Below, one piece after another: positions 47,001 through 60,232 of a stretch of 64,000 nt of DNA. A program made the position numbers and the translations under genes. Positions within the stretch are counted from its first letter, which is position 1; the number at the start of each line of letters is the position of its first letter. The notes under the pieces are model-generated. The model searched no databases, was not told the origin of the DNA, and was given only the letters and a program-made list of their open reading frames with translations. Origin of the DNA: Bradysia coprophila (lineage: Eukaryota; Arthropoda; Insecta; Diptera; Sciaridae); assembly GCF_014529535.1 (NCBI RefSeq), contig NW_023503586.1:1-64000 (forward strand), given 5' to 3'.

Positions 47001-49934
47001 ATCGCATTCACCAGTCCATGGATGGCACATATCGGTGTTGTTTGCATAACATTCGCAGGTATTTTTACAGTCAGGTCCGTACATATTGTCAGGGCAGTTT
47101 CGCTCACTACAGTCAACACCAGTCCAGCCTTTCGTGCAAGTGCAACTGCCATCTGATTGATCACATTTCGCTTGGTTCTTACAACGACAAGTCTCGCTGC
47201 AATTGAAACCGAACGTATTGCTCGGGCAACTGTCCAGACATTTCGAACCGGTAAATCCTGGTCCGCATTCACAGTCACCGGTAACGTGATGACAATAACC
47301 ACCATTATAACATTCACAAACATTTCCACAATTAACACCATAAGTTCCAGGTTGACAGCGATTTGCACAAACATCACCAGTCCAGCCAGCCGGACAATCA
47401 CACTTTCCATTCTGGGGATCACATTTACCATCGTTTTGGCACTTACATTCTTGTCCACATTCTTCACCGTGCTTTCCTTCCGGACATGTTTCGTCACAGA
47501 GCGGTCCTTTATCAGAAATTCAGCAAAATGTTAATCGCAGCTTCAACATAGAATATAGTGAAAGCAGTACCTGTAAAACCGGCAGCACAGCTACAGCTAC
47601 CAGATATGTGATGACAACTGCCTCCATTTTTGCAGCGACATGTTTCAGTACAATTCAAACCGAAACGATCAGGCGAACATTTATTTTCGCATTTTTCACC
47701 AATAAATCCTTTGGCACAATTGCAAACCCCTGTAGCTTGATCACAAGTTGAATTATTCAAGCAATCACACCGCTTCGAACATTCACGTCCCCAGAATCCC
47801 GTCGGGCAATCTAAAGAAGTTAGGCAATGGTCGATAGTTATACGTTTTCGAAACCAAATCGGTTGATGATTTAACTTACTGATATCACAAGCAGGTCCTC
47901 CGAATCCCGGATCACATCGACACACTTCAGGTGCAACACATTCACCATGCTTACATTCTGTACAAATTGGTATGCACATATCGCCTTTCTTGTTTTTCCC
48001 GTAACCAGCTGATAAGACAACAATGTCACTAAGTTTACTAAGTCTCAAGTTGGACTAAAAATGTGTCTTACCACAACATTCCTTGACGACTCTTGATTTA
48101 GTTAAGTTTTGTGTTTTATTGACGGTGCGAAATTTGATTCGATATTTTGAACATCTTGGCGGTACACTCCAGCACCAGACACTTTCTCGTTCTTGATACG
48201 CCTGTTTTTCAGTTATCACAACTTCTAGTATGTAGCTGAAAATTACGATCGTTAGATTTGGGAATTTTTTTATTTTATTTAAATTAAATCTGTTCTGGCC
48301 CCTTCAAACTATTCTCGAATTTTAAAACATGAAACTAACATCGTTTGTATTTTCGTGCCAGTCAACAAAATGCAGATTGTTTTGAACAGGTGTTATTTTC
48401 ATAGGTTTCGGGTTTCTGTTGAAAAAGGATTCAGTTACAGCTAAATCGTGATAGACAACTTAAAATACAGACAATTGATGAGACTGGTTTCAAATTTGAC
48501 ATGACCTATCGTAGTGCGTTGCCTGACCAATTGACCATTAATAATTTTTACCATGAATTTTTAATGTAAAATTCTACCACAAATTTTGGGCTACAAATTT
48601 AACGACGTTTCTTGATTGATATCCATGGGCAGTGGTCGGTGTAATGGTAATGAAGGCAATTTGTATTTTACGAAACTGACCATCAAAAACTCAATTCTAA
48701 TCTCATTATTAATGGGGGGAGCCGCGCGCGATATGACTTCCATTATGAACAACTATTAGAATCATTTCGTTTCGTTTTTAAGAATCAAGAAATTATTCAA
48801 ACGCATTCCACGAAAAAACATGGCTCTTCCAGTAATCATTGTTTTTGTAATTTAATATTTCCTACGAAACATGATTTTGCCATTATATTTGAATAAAGCC
48901 TTTGTTTCAAAATAAAATAAAAAAATTGTACTGCAAAGTCATTGTGTTAATAAAACACCTAATCTTATCCTGAAATACACCTATCAATTCTTTAATATTT
49001 CGTTAAAAAATTGTTTAAGTAAATAAAAGTCAATTTGAGGAATATATTTCTTTCATGGTTCGTTCAACCTCACAAGTGTTAATGCAAACATTTTTCTTCC
49101 ATTACAATGAGCAAAAAAAATTGTATACGACGCATTTCTAGTTATTATTTACTTTGGGACGTTTAAAAATAGATTTTAAATAAAAAATTGAGAAATACGA
49201 AAACTATGTTGATCCTTCACTAATACCCTAACTTTGTCCTGCTGTAGGAAATACTCGAGGAAATCTAATATTTCAGAGTCTAAAGTTCTAATGCTAAAAA
49301 CAAACGAAGCAGATTGTCTATGCTTCGTCTGTTTTCAGCATACACGCACGGAATTTTGAAAACCGACGCACGGAATTTTCCGTTTCTGTGTTTTACTTGA
49401 GTTTTTGATTTCTCCATACAAAAATACATGCAAAATTCACAAAAAAAAACTAGTAAACCACCAAACAGAAAATGTGTCGGTTTTGAAAATTCCGTGTGTG
49501 TAAGTGTAAGCAATCTTATAGAACCAGAATTGTTAGTATCTTTCAAGTGTACATAAAAAGTACTCAACTACATTCAGTTTAAAAGTAGAATATTTCATTT
49601 AAGTGTTGCATCAAAGGTACCGTTCCCATGATAGATGCAGCATTCCCCTTTTGGATAGCTGAAGAGCATTTTATCAAAACTAGTTAAGTCCATTTTTCAT
49701 GTATAACGTGAGAGAGAGAGAGTGAGACAGATGTATTTCAACTATTAATGTTAGAAGAGTGAAGAAATGGAATCACTCTTCAGCTACACTGATGCGCTGT
49801 AGACATAAAAAGTGTTCAACTTACTCTTCTAATTTCTTGCACACGTTCGGTCCTGTGAGTTCTACATCTGAGTCTGCGTTTATCGATGTTGTTAACGTAA
49901 TTAATACCAAACTAATACCCAAAATGAACTTCAT
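44085..49934 (-). CDS. drpr: Draper / MEGF10-type engulfment receptor
   Basis: Twelve exons (49934-49825, 48235-48072, 48008-47880, 47810-47571, 47506-46883, 46813-46391, 46077-45676, 45620-45584, 45500-45400, 45339-44866, 44801-44649, 44296-44085) join with consistent phases into 1022 residues, close to fly Draper. A signal peptide (1-20) is followed by an EMI domain (GPNVCKKLE to RVVKECC) and an array of about 15 EGF-like repeats of the CxCxNGxxC type. A membrane helix lies at about 803-825, followed by YYRRR. The cytoplasmic tail has NPVY (856-859), a PTB-type phosphotyrosine motif, and an ITAM: YDEI at 939-942 and YDHL at 954-957, spaced 11 residues. In flies Draper on glia and haemocytes recognises dying cells and axon debris, and the ITAM recruits Shark kinase after Src phosphorylation; the PTB motif binds Ced-6. 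Both signalling modules are intact, so this looks functional. Intron 1 (48236-49824) carries a palindromic repeat. Confidence 0.95.
49343..49502. repeat. Palindromic repeat in draper intron 1, family shared with 63621-63772
   Basis: Inverted termini with GGAATTTTGAAAACCGAC / GTCGGTTTTGAAAATTCC bound a 160-bp element with internal CAAAATTCACAAAAA and TGTGTTTTACTTGA. A second copy lies at 63621-63772 in the opposite orientation. A smaller hairpin (CAAACGAAGCAG facing TGCTTCGTCTGTTT) lies just beside it at 49292-49340. Confidence 0.75.
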
Positions 49935-52900
49935 GTTGGTTTGTTATACAAATTTAAAAAACAAAATTAATTTAAATAAAACTATTCACTCGTTACGAAC
50001 TTAGTTAACTAAAAGCACTTTAAATTAAATTATTTTACAGCAAAATACTTTCACATTTTATTATTTTTACTATTTTAATGCAACGCAAAATCAATTTCAA
50101 TTATTTATTTTGTATGATGGATTTGGAAACCATTGTCACGGATATTTCACCTGCAATTAAAAAACGTTTACTGTTAATTCGATGCGTTATATTGATGCAA
50201 CATTTTACGTAGAAATTTACTGTTAAGAACTTAACATTCGTAGAATACAAAATATCATATGACTGTACTGATCAGACATAATATGTCGCTTTACGTCAGA
50301 AAATCCAAAATTGAACAGTTTACATTGCAATTTAAGTACAAGTAAGTGTAATGCAAATGCGCATTAGGTTTCTGCAAATAATGCAATGTTTCAATGGTCT
50401 TATTAGCCTACGCATTTACCTTGCGTATTATATATTTGACTCAAACTACATTTTAATACGAAATTATAGACGAATCTACAACTGAATATAAGCCAAGAAT
50501 GATTTCCTGTGTGTAAATACCATCACTATCATTTCATTGGTCATGCAACAAAGAAGTTATAGTTTAAAACTTGTTGACTTTATTTATAGTTTAATATTAT
50601 GAGTTACACCCTCGTCTGGTGGATTATTCAAACACTCACACATATATTATAACAAATTGTTTACTTGTTGACGAGTTTTTTTCGACTCTACTCAATATAA
50701 TCGACTTGTAAGATCTGAATTGATGTTAATCTCCGTCTACATCATCATGGCTGTATAATCTCATTGCTTGATTCATCAATCGTAACATCACAATCTTTTT
50801 GAAATCTTGTCAATCGACGTCTCTGCGTTTAATAAACGTAATGTTGAAAGTTGACAAAGTCAATGAGATACATCTCCGGTTACATTATCGACAGAAAAAC
50901 AATTTATTAATTTGCTTGTCGTAGTTGCGAGCGAATTTCTGAAAATTGTTGGGTATAATCAAAATATTGAGTCGTTGTTAAGTTAATGTGAAATTTAAAA
51001 AGAAAAATGCGTTTTTCACAATCCAACATCGTGAGTCAAGCGAGTATTGTGTATTGAAATAATTATGAATATCATTCCCTCATTTGAATGCGCCTAGCGA
51101 CAGCGTATCTATGATGAAAACTAAACGAAACTTAAATGATGTTAACCTTTTAGAAACTATAAAGATTCAGTTCGTCGTTGTAAATTGTCTTGTAAAAACG
51201 CACAGTGCGTTACACACAAGCATGAGTATAAGTGCTCTAAATAGAGTACTGAAACTGAACAGTGTATCATACTAACGTAAAACACTGTAAAAACATTTTC
51301 ATGCAAAATAGAGTGCAGCTGACCACTATGATCACTCATTGTACTTCTTATATTCCAGCTACTCAGATCAACCGCTCTCCGGCTCGTGCTCGAAACTATA
51401 CATTTTAGCCACTGCATTTTACTATATTTGATGTCAAATTAAATATAGCGAGAAACATGGTCGGTATAACATTCGCTCTACAGTGATCTTCTATAGGCAT
51501 CAACGACATAAATACGCCTATTGCTTCCTTTAAAACCGTTTGTAAGAACTAATGTTGAAATTGTACAATGCAATGTGCTGAAAGTACTTTACAGGTCAAA
51601 AGAAGTGTCATAGCTCGTGATTATACGCTTGCCGATTATAAGAAAGTAAAGTCACTTATTTCACTCAGAACATTAGGTAGAACCAAAATGTTGGCATATT
51701 TTTTCGCATTGATAACAAGAATGACGAATCAACACTGAATAATATAATTAAACTGCTAATGTGGTCTGTGATAGCATCCCTTATTATCTCATTTAAAAAA
51801 AATGAAATGCGTAGTGTTGACTGAAGCGAAAAAAAAATAAGTAAACAATTTGTGTAAGTAGATACTGAGTCATTGAATACGACTCCTTCACATTTCGTTT
51901 GCATCAAAACTCTTAAGCGCTAAAAGAAAGAGATTTTTGTACGAACTTTTCGATGAATCTGTAATAGAGCATACAACATCAAAATTTCTGTAATTAATAG
52001 ACTAAGGATTCTATCTTGTCGGCTCTTCCTGAAAATATCAAGCCAGGCATAGCATAGAGCTGTGTGTGGTCGTTAAACTTACATGACCTGATATGAACTG
52101 ATTACTTGAGCTGACATTTATAAGGTTAATGCATAAGGTGCATGACACCAAATTTTTGTATTTACACAAGCACATAGATTTGATGAGGTGGTCAAGGTGG
52201 ATAGGGTAGATATAGCCATTCCGATTATTTAGGTTGACCTGGCAGGTATGAAGTAAAAACCAAAACTAAACGGGTCAGCCTGACTTTTCAGCATTATTTC
52301 ACTAGTTCTAGGTTTACTTTCACATTTTTTTTCGATAACCGATTATATCCGGCAACCCTATCAGTGAACTTGAAAGACTTTTCGGTCGTTAAAATGACAT
52401 TTACAAAAATATTGATCGCATGTTACTAATGAACATGCAGAGGTGGGTAGATAGAACCCAATTTGTAAGATATGAATATGAATGAATCAATAGAATCTGA
52501 TAGAAATTATTGTTATTACACACATGGATGATATAATTGTGCTCGTATAACCGAATTACAGACAGTTCATTGTCAAGGTCGTAGATGTAAGAAAATATCG
52601 AACAAATTCGTCTACATGAAAAGCTATTTGTGTATCTATAACCGAAATGGGCGGAGATAAGAATCATAATAACTCGAAGTATATGAAAAATGTAGTGAGC
52701 CACATGAATGTTATTCATTTAATTATTATGTTGGACACAAACAATTTTATATTCTCAACGATACCGTTTGGTGGCTTGAAATTAGGTCGCATTATTTTCC
52801 GCATGTAATTTTTATTCGATAAGTAAACTTTTGCTATGCAGAAAATGTCTGCACCAAAATTGTTTAAATAAATTATTGGAACACAGCGAAAGTACACGCT

Positions 52901-55787
52901 AACGAATAAAAATTTAAAAGCACGAACTCAGCAATAGAAATTTGAGCAAACAAGCGTCGAATATGTTTTACTGATTGCTCTTACGATCAAATATTTAGAC
53001 TTATAATAGATAAACAATTATTGTATAATGTATACTATGTCAAAGGTACGTAATCTATCTAGTCTAATTCCGAATAGTTCGTGATAATCGAACAACAATC
53101 GCATTAAATCTAGTCATTAGATGCCTTTAAAGTTATCGTTAAATCACAGTATTTATGTCATTTAATGGTATCAGATTCCACTGCGAATGTGTCATTCATT
53201 CATTGAAGTTTTCCAATAAAAAATCGAAAATCCCAGCTTAAAAAAATTAATTGCTGACATCCCGTCACAATTTACTTGTTCAGGTCAATAGACCAGTCAA
53301 TAGAGTGAACCCATTTACAACATAGTAGAATATTCTTCAATAGACATCGAATGTCGAGAACTCTAAGCATTTCCATGTTTCTTTTTAAAGTATTTATAAA
53401 CACTGAAACTTACTCATCCAAACTGAAGTAAACTAAAATGTTCGGAGTTTATCATCATATCACATGAATCATACGGCATATTATAAACTAACTGGTACAA
53501 CACAGATGTTTCTCTTACAAATAAATAATATTTCTTAACATTCTTAACTCATAAATGAGACACGATACATTTTGTATCACTACTGCGAGTTCACAAATGA
53601 ATGAAGTAACCAAAAATTCTGAGAATGAAGCAGCCCTCAATAACTGAGCTTTTATATGGTGGTTATACATGTTTCTCAACTACGCGACGAAAAGTAAAAC
53701 TTTTGTTAGTTTTCTTGAGAAAAACGTTGTATGTAACTCGGTGATAAATTTATATGTGTATTCTCACTAGATGCTGCAGAACGAGAGGGTGATAATACAC
53801 ATCGAGTGCCTAAAATAGTAATTTATGCAATAAGTTTATAATTGGGGTTGATTTTGTCACTGTGATGTGATGACTACATCGTTCGATAAATTACTATTAT
53901 GCAACACAACATCAAAATGTGCAATATCACACCTTACATGTCCATGTTTTGCATAAAACGTTTTATGAAACTCCATGAAAAGTGATCCATTAGGCAGGCA
54001 TACAATATGTATTGTGTATTGTCACACTTGGCGCACATCTAATTGATAAAGCACTTTCAACTCGATGTCACATATAACTGTTTATGTTCGGTTGCATAAA
54101 TAACTATTCTTGTAACTCAACAAGTTATAACGAAATTTCAGCTCAGTTAGTTAGATTAGCATAGAGCAGATATCTTCCTTTTGGTATACATGGCTTGATC
54201 AAAATAAACAAAAAAAAAAATCTCGACTTTGTTATTGATGAGGCGTTAGATCTAACATCTGAGATGTTAGATGACGAGTTTGATGAAAGAAAACCGCCTA
54301 ACAGTTCGTGTGATAAAATTTAGCATCCTCAGTAAAAAAGACAATCAATCCAAGCAGAACAGATGAGTCTGCTTTTATACATACGTTATCAAAATATTCA
54401 AGTGTTTTTTTTTTTTTGTAAACACTGCCACCATAATAAATGTACTTCATAAACAAATCCAACGTCCACTCTGGTAATTTGGTTACTATATGATGTTATA
54501 TCGAGCGGATGTAAATAATTGATAACTTCAAGGGAAAATATTGTCATGATTTATAATTCGAATCACCATAAGGCAGTGGTGTTTCACTCATTCTTAGAGT
54601 CTTTGTTTATGTTTTTATCTAACTTTTTTTTTGTTTCAGCTGTTTTGTACAAAACATTTTTTTTTTTTGTAATTCGAATTTCTATTCACCGTCATTTTCA
54701 GATAATAAAAACTATGAAAATGCTAGTTACGAGCCTGGTTATAATACAAACATTTAACAATTAGATGAGAAGTTGAATTATTCAAATGAATGGTGGAAGT
54801 TTCTGAATGGAAATAATTGTCATTTAATAATTATTGTAGCAGATGAAATTTTCAACGAACAAAACCCATATTATTAACAGTTTAACGTTGTTATGTGTGT
54901 ATGGGATGACAATAGATTAGTCTGAAAGTCAAATAAAACTTTCAATTTCCGAACTAAAATATTCAAACGGAAAATATGTTAAACAACAGTTTGTTGTCTG
55001 GTCCTACGTACAATTTTATACTCCTTTCTTTATAAGCAAAACAACATACATACTTCATGCTGATAAGAATTACGCATAGACCACCTGCAGTAACACTTTT
55101 CTGCTTAATTACTGATTAGGTGCTTATTAATTACAATTTACAGAATTGCAAAACGTTTCATTCTCCATGTCCAAGCATTTTACAACTTGACTTATCATTT
55201 GATTTTTTTCTGTTAATCCGTTAATGCGCAAGCGGTCGTTACACAAGCAAGAGAGTGTGGAAAAAACAATATTTTTTCAATAATTTATCAATCCATAATG
55301 ACGATTAGTTCGATGGAAACGAAGATAAGATAAGAATGATAATATAAATAGCCAATTCCGTTTTAACATACTAGGGATGGAAGAACGAGATTCCACTTCA
55401 ATACGGCCAACTCAAATAAATGTAGAAAATATTTGTTTTAAGGAGATAAGATGTATACTCAGATAGTTTCGCCGTAGTTCGACTCATACTTTAAAAACTA
55501 TCACACTGACAAAATGGATAAAAGTAACCAACAAAATGATGTGAGAAAGAATGCGAAAAAGGTAAAAAAAGGATAAAAACTGTCTGCTTTGCAGAAATTA
55601 TCTGTCGTTTTTATGATGTTATTGGATATCTCGTTACGATGTAAGACTCATTTATACCAGTAATATTAACATTCTCATGCGAAATAACTAATAGCTTCGC
55701 ATATCTTTTATAAATTCTTCTACGAAAGTAGATAATTATCAGTTCGGAAGGTTCGTTGATCGTCTGTCCAATAGCTGATAGGATTAA

Positions 55788-55827
55788 GATATTTACACTC
55801 AAGTTATAAATCTTGAGTGTAAATATC
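55788..55827. repeat. Short perfect hairpin
   Basis: GATATTTACACTCAAG (55788-55803) faces its exact reverse complement at 55812-55827 across an 8-bp loop. Confidence 0.8.
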
Positions 55828-55962
55828 CTCCTAAATACACCAAAATAACTGGTAAACACTCATTTGGATTGATAAAAATAATGTAATTCACAAAGTTAAT
55901 ACATTTACGTGTTACGACATGTTTCATTTTCATTTACATTGCCTAATCACGTAAAGCATTGT

Positions 55963-56072
55963 ACTTCCGAGGTTCCAAGTTGTGTATTTGACAAGTGGGG
56001 AATATAGCCCTCCCCTTCGGGTCGGGCTGTAACACCTCACTTATTAAATACACAACTTGGAACCTCGGAAGT
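55963..56072. repeat. Palindromic element with perfect 27-bp arms
   Basis: ACTTCCGAGGTTCCAAGTTG… at 55963-55989 is repeated in exact reverse complement at 56046-56072. The centre contains a second, GC-rich hairpin (AGCCC…GGGCT). No coding capacity. Confidence 0.85.
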
Positions 56073-56102
56073 AATATACTATTAGAGTCAGTTAGACAAT
56101 AG

Positions 56103-56243
56103 ACAGTTTGCGCAAATGACGTTATAAATTAAAAGTCAACTTATAAGTTGGAAATTTCAATTTTTTGTATGAAGATGTGACTTATATTTTCCTCTTTTAT
56201 TATAAGTTGACTTTTAATTTATAACGTCATTTGCGCAAACTGT
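56103..56243. repeat. MITE with perfect 44-bp inverted termini
   Basis: Arms 56103-56146 and 56200-56243 (starting ACAGTTTGCGCAAATGACG) are exact reverse complements around a 53-bp centre. It lies only 30 bp from the previous palindrome. Perfect arms imply recent origin or gene conversion. Confidence 0.85.
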
Positions 56244-58770
56244 TGAATACAGTTACGGTTTTATGTAAAAAATAGAAGAGATAGAGAGCTATATTCACTT
56301 CTCAGATCTAAACTTTTATTCCATTTTCTATAAAATAAATAACAATCAGTGACAATATCAACAAACAACGAAAATCTTTACAAAAGTTCAAATGAATTTT
56401 CTTTATAAGAAACCCGCACATACCGCAAGATATTACACTCACATAACTAGAATATTATTTGGTTTTAGTTTAGAACAAAATAAACTTTAAGCTATTCAAT
56501 TTCTGTTTTGTCTAATTTTATTGCTATGTACTTTACTACTAAGTATCTGGTCTCCAAAAGAATTTATAAAAAAAATTACTGCGACGCACAACACACATAC
56601 AAAATGTGAAATAAGTGCGATGAAATGGTGTGTATTTACATGATGAGTGCGATGGAATTGGTGTGTATTTTTATAGGATATTCAAATATTTATTTATTCA
56701 AACTTGTTTTTGCTTGAAGTAACATCCACTCAATTTTACAGCAGTGGTGAACGCGGCTGAAAAAATAGATTCTACCACAGTAGATTGCCGCATTTTTATT
56801 TATTTATTTATTAGTATTATTTACTCAATGGAAACGACAAGTGCAGAATACTTTTTGTCTTGTCTTTACTCAATGATTTTGATGGAAAAAATGCAAAAAT
56901 AATTTTCGGACCAGTGCCAATTTTTTTTTATATTCTCAGAATTTCTAAGTTAGCAGCGTTTCACGATATAATTTTTTTTCGAATTTAAGTTTGCCGAAGA
57001 TGAAACCTTCGATTTTCTTCTGTTCAATGGCAAGGATAAACTAAATGACAAATTGGAAACTTAAACGTTCTTATGCAGAGAATAGGATCATAGAGACGGT
57101 GACCCAAACAAAAAACATAAATCATTTTTTCACTGGCTCTTAGACCAAGCAATGAAAATGTATCGAATGTATCGTCAGAATTCTATTATGACATTTCTGT
57201 TTACTATTGCATGTTCAATGTCAGTACATAGAGGATATGACAAATATGGGAAAACACTTAAATCTGTTAGAATGTTTTAATAGCTGTACATCAAATTAAG
57301 TCCATAATCTCGACAAACAATCAACATGAATAAATGGAATACCGGAGGAATGTTTTCTCCATTTACAGTCACAACAAAGGATTCACACTATTATTGTTAC
57401 GACTGCTCATTGTTGTATAACACGAACATGACCAAATCTTTTCTAAACCACATTATAAATGTTTAGGGGGTGATTGAACAATGAAATGGTAAAGTTTCAT
57501 TGATATCGCATCATGCTTTCTGTTTCAGAATTCACTATTTAATTCAAACTGCAGACTATTGTATGTATATATGAGAAATGCATACCACGCATACATATAT
57601 CACTGTTCGTCAATTAAGAAAACTCAACAACACTCTCTCGGATAGCGGCATTCGCTTCCAGTTATTGTGAGCTCAAAAGATTCACAGCCGAATCAAAACC
57701 TGTATGTATAACAAGCAAATATTATTTTATCTTTATTATCTCGCACACAGCCACACACATACACGTTCAAACACAACATGCATGAGTATTCAACACTATT
57801 ATTTTAAATGAAATCCATTAATTCTTAATGAAAATTATTTGAGGTGTAAATTATGTCGGACAAAAGTTTCACATTCATGCAAAATATCATTCAAATTTGG
57901 GTCATTATCGAAACATGAAGCGTAAGCAATAAAATCGAAGTCACAGTTTCAAATTCGAATCTATATTTCATGAAAAAATTAAAAACCAATCAACAACTGA
58001 TTCATTCTTTGTATAAATGACCAACATACGTTAACTGCTGACGTAATGAATAATTATAATTTGTATAAAGTAAACATTAATATCGCACTACACAATTCTA
58101 ATGCCTTAGCACAAAGAAACACTTTTTTTTTATTATTGTGGATTAAGTATTTATAATTACTAGACGGTCCACAATCGCGATAAATTTCGAACGTACCTTT
58201 CATAGGCTATGCCCACACAAAAAAAATGTATTTAGTAAACAAGCCAATGGAAAAGAAATGAATTTTCGTGTGATTCAAACGCGAGTATCTCAAATCAACT
58301 AAACTGAAGAACTGAAATGAGCTATAATATAAAACTGGAAGAGGAATTATAAGTATACTTGTGAATGTTATACATCTATACCATTTATATATACATGTGT
58401 GCTCGTGTGTGTGTGTTTACAATAATCAGGGTAAGGAATTAGTGCACATATTTTATGTATGATTTTTCAACTTTTTGTTGTGTATACCCGTACCCGGTAT
58501 ACCCACATATTGTGAATATTTAGGAGGGTTAATAAATTGAGTGTTTCAACCACACTCCCTTTTAAAAATAGATTTCATTTTCCATTTAAGACAAATTTAA
58601 AAACTTCAAAAACAAATACGTCTATCAGGCTGTCGAGTGTCGAGTCGTGGAGAACTGATTCTCTTAAAAAATTACTTTTCACAATTCCGGTCCATAATCA
58701 TCACCTTTCCATGCATCCATTTAATGTCGTTTTGAAGGTATTTATTTCACTGTATTCCCAGACACAGTGG

Positions 58771-58852
58771 AACATGAACTTTTTTTCGCACGCAGTGCAA
58801 TATGAATTTTTTTTTCGCACGCCGTGCGATATGAACTTTTTTTTCGCACGCT
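58771..58852. repeat. Tandem repeat of a 28-30 bp unit
   Basis: Three successive units built on ATGAACTTTTTTTTCGCACG followed by CAGTGC or CCGTGC, at 58771-58798, 58799-58828 and 58829-58852. Confidence 0.75.
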
Positions 58853-58879
58853 AAAGAGCCTATTACCTTCAACGAAGGC

Positions 58880-58970
58880 TAAATTTTTATAAATAAAAAT
58901 CTTGCATTGACCAGAAATCGAACCCCCGACACCAAAAGGTTTTTGAATACAAAGCAGCGACTGCGATTTC
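58880..58970 (-). other. Possible tRNA-derived SINE fragment
   Basis: On the minus strand, GGTTCGATTTC (58924-58914) matches an internal RNA polymerase III B box, preceded by GGTGTCGG and a candidate weak A box (GCAGTCGCTGC near 58960). No intact cloverleaf can be drawn, so it is not a tRNA gene. Low confidence. Confidence 0.25.
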
Positions 58971-59130
58971 ATTCAACGCGTCTCTTTACATCACATTGAA
59001 ATGTGTATTATAATGCAGCCTTCTTGATCGTTCAAATGAATTTCGGTATAAACAAGAATTTTGGTACAAAATGTAGGACATGTTTTGCATTGGAAAGGTG
59101 ATTATGGGCCGAAATTGCGAAAAACGTTGT

Positions 59131-59252
59131 ATCTACCACGGTAGGTATGCCGGTATTTTTTCGCACACGACGTCTTGTCGACCTCGGCTTCGCCTCGGGT
59201 CGACAATCGACATCTACTGCGAAAAAATACCTTCATACCTACCTTGGTAGAT
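59131..59252. repeat. Imperfect palindromic element with GC-rich centre
   Basis: ATCTACCACGGTAGGTATGC…TTTTTTCGCA faces TGCGAAAAAATACCTTCATA…GGTAGAT. The centre holds a further palindrome, GTCGACC…GGGTCGAC. Confidence 0.7.
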
Positions 59253-59680
59253 AAATAACTATCAATTCGATTAATTTCTTGATTTCATTCGCCTCCATAA
59301 GTCCGTAGATTAGCTTCTTGGAAAGGTTTAGTGTCTAATAAGAGTTTTCTTGTTCCCTTTTGTATTGACAGAACACTCATAATAGTAAATAACGTCTTTA
59401 TTAGTAACTTTTTATTTTTCTAAGTATGGCGTTTGCAGCTCGAGCCGTTTGCGATCGATGCAACCACACAAGGCAAATAAGAAAGTTTTCAAAGGGGAGA
59501 AAATAGGAAATTTCGCTTCGCTCTGGCCGCAATACGCTCAATGTTAAATGACCTATTTCTCCCCGAGATAAACACAACGTTTTTCATGCTTACGTTTTGC
59601 GAAAATCCGCATTTTTTTCCACTATTAAGAAATTAAAATTAAAAAAACCTAGCGGGTTTTGGTATTCAGCCATTTTAAGT

Positions 59681-59751
59681 GAGAAAATGATCATTTTCTC
59701 GCCCAATATGGCTGATCCCATCATTGTAGGCGAGAAAATGATTATTTTCTC
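59681..59751. repeat. Two spaced copies of a 20-bp palindrome
   Basis: GAGAAAATGATCATTTTCTC (59681-59700) is a perfect palindrome. A near copy with one change lies at 59732-59751. Both are followed by a C-rich word and an AA.ATGGC motif, so the unit of about 51 bp is duplicated. Confidence 0.75.
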
Positions 59752-59852
59752 ACCTAAAATGGCAACTCTCAGAATAACAACAAAACGTCATTATGGACAA
59801 AATAAGGAGTTTCGCATCGCAAGCATGAAAAGTGGTTTTTCTGAGGGTCCAT

Positions 59853-59983
59853 TGCAAGGCTGTAAACTTTGGTGAGGTCACGCAGATACAGATGCGCGGG
59901 TGACACACCACACTTGATGATAAAATGGCGGATTTCATAAAAAAATTCATCTCTGCGTGACCTTCCCAAAGTTTACAGCCTTG
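59853..59983. mobile_element. MITE-like element, family of 42012-42203
   Basis: GCAAGGCTGTAAACTTTGG… faces CCCAAAGTTTACAGCCTTG, with AGGTCACGCAGA / TCTGCGTGACCTTCCC extending the inverted repeat to about 33 bp. The open frames at 59597-59969 run through it and are not supported. Confidence 0.7.
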
Positions 59984-60048
59984 GGTTCATAGCACATAAT
60001 AGTTATTTACGTAAAGATTGAGGAGGCCAAAAGAGTTACATATTGAAT

Positions 60049-60196
60049 TTTTCATGCCTTGGGCATAAATTACGGAATTTTTCTCGTAATGTAGGCCCTC
60101 AGCACGAAAAGTTGTATACGCATCTGTTGTGGACGGCTTATTTTGGGCTACAATCCGCAAAATTGCCTAAAATATACCGTCCACAACAGATACGTA
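60049..60196. repeat. Dispersed repeat with terminal hairpin, family of 18069-18155
   Basis: 60049-60135 is about 90% identical by eye to 18069-18155. It continues into an inverted repeat, CATCTGTTGTGGACGG facing CCGTCCACAACAGAT (to 60193). The giant foldback begins 17 bp later, so it inserted next to this older repeat. Confidence 0.7.
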
Positions 60197-60232
60197 AATA
60201 GCATTTTGAGATACCTCCTTTAAGTCCCCGAC

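Larger units (their letters stand above)
49935..58770. other. Long gene-free AT-rich region upstream of draper
   Basis: About 8.8 kb without a supportable exon. It begins just upstream of the draper start codon and so should hold its promoter, but I cannot place it. The short frames (51084-51417, 52401-52897, 54519-54764, 55611-55859) are unrecognised and typical of chance. Three hairpin repeats at 55.8-56.2 kb are listed separately. Confidence 0.5.

Noticed and set aside
46340-47551. Several 60-182 aa frames on both strands over the EGF-repeat exons
   Set aside because: They are other-frame readings of the cysteine-rich draper exons, whose own frame is continuous and domain-consistent.
58880-58970. 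A tRNA gene on the minus strand
   Set aside because: Only a B-box-like word is present; no acceptor stem or anticodon arm can be folded.
59597-59969. Frames of 66-92 aa over the repeat block
   Set aside because: They run through palindromes and a MITE and follow from the repeats.
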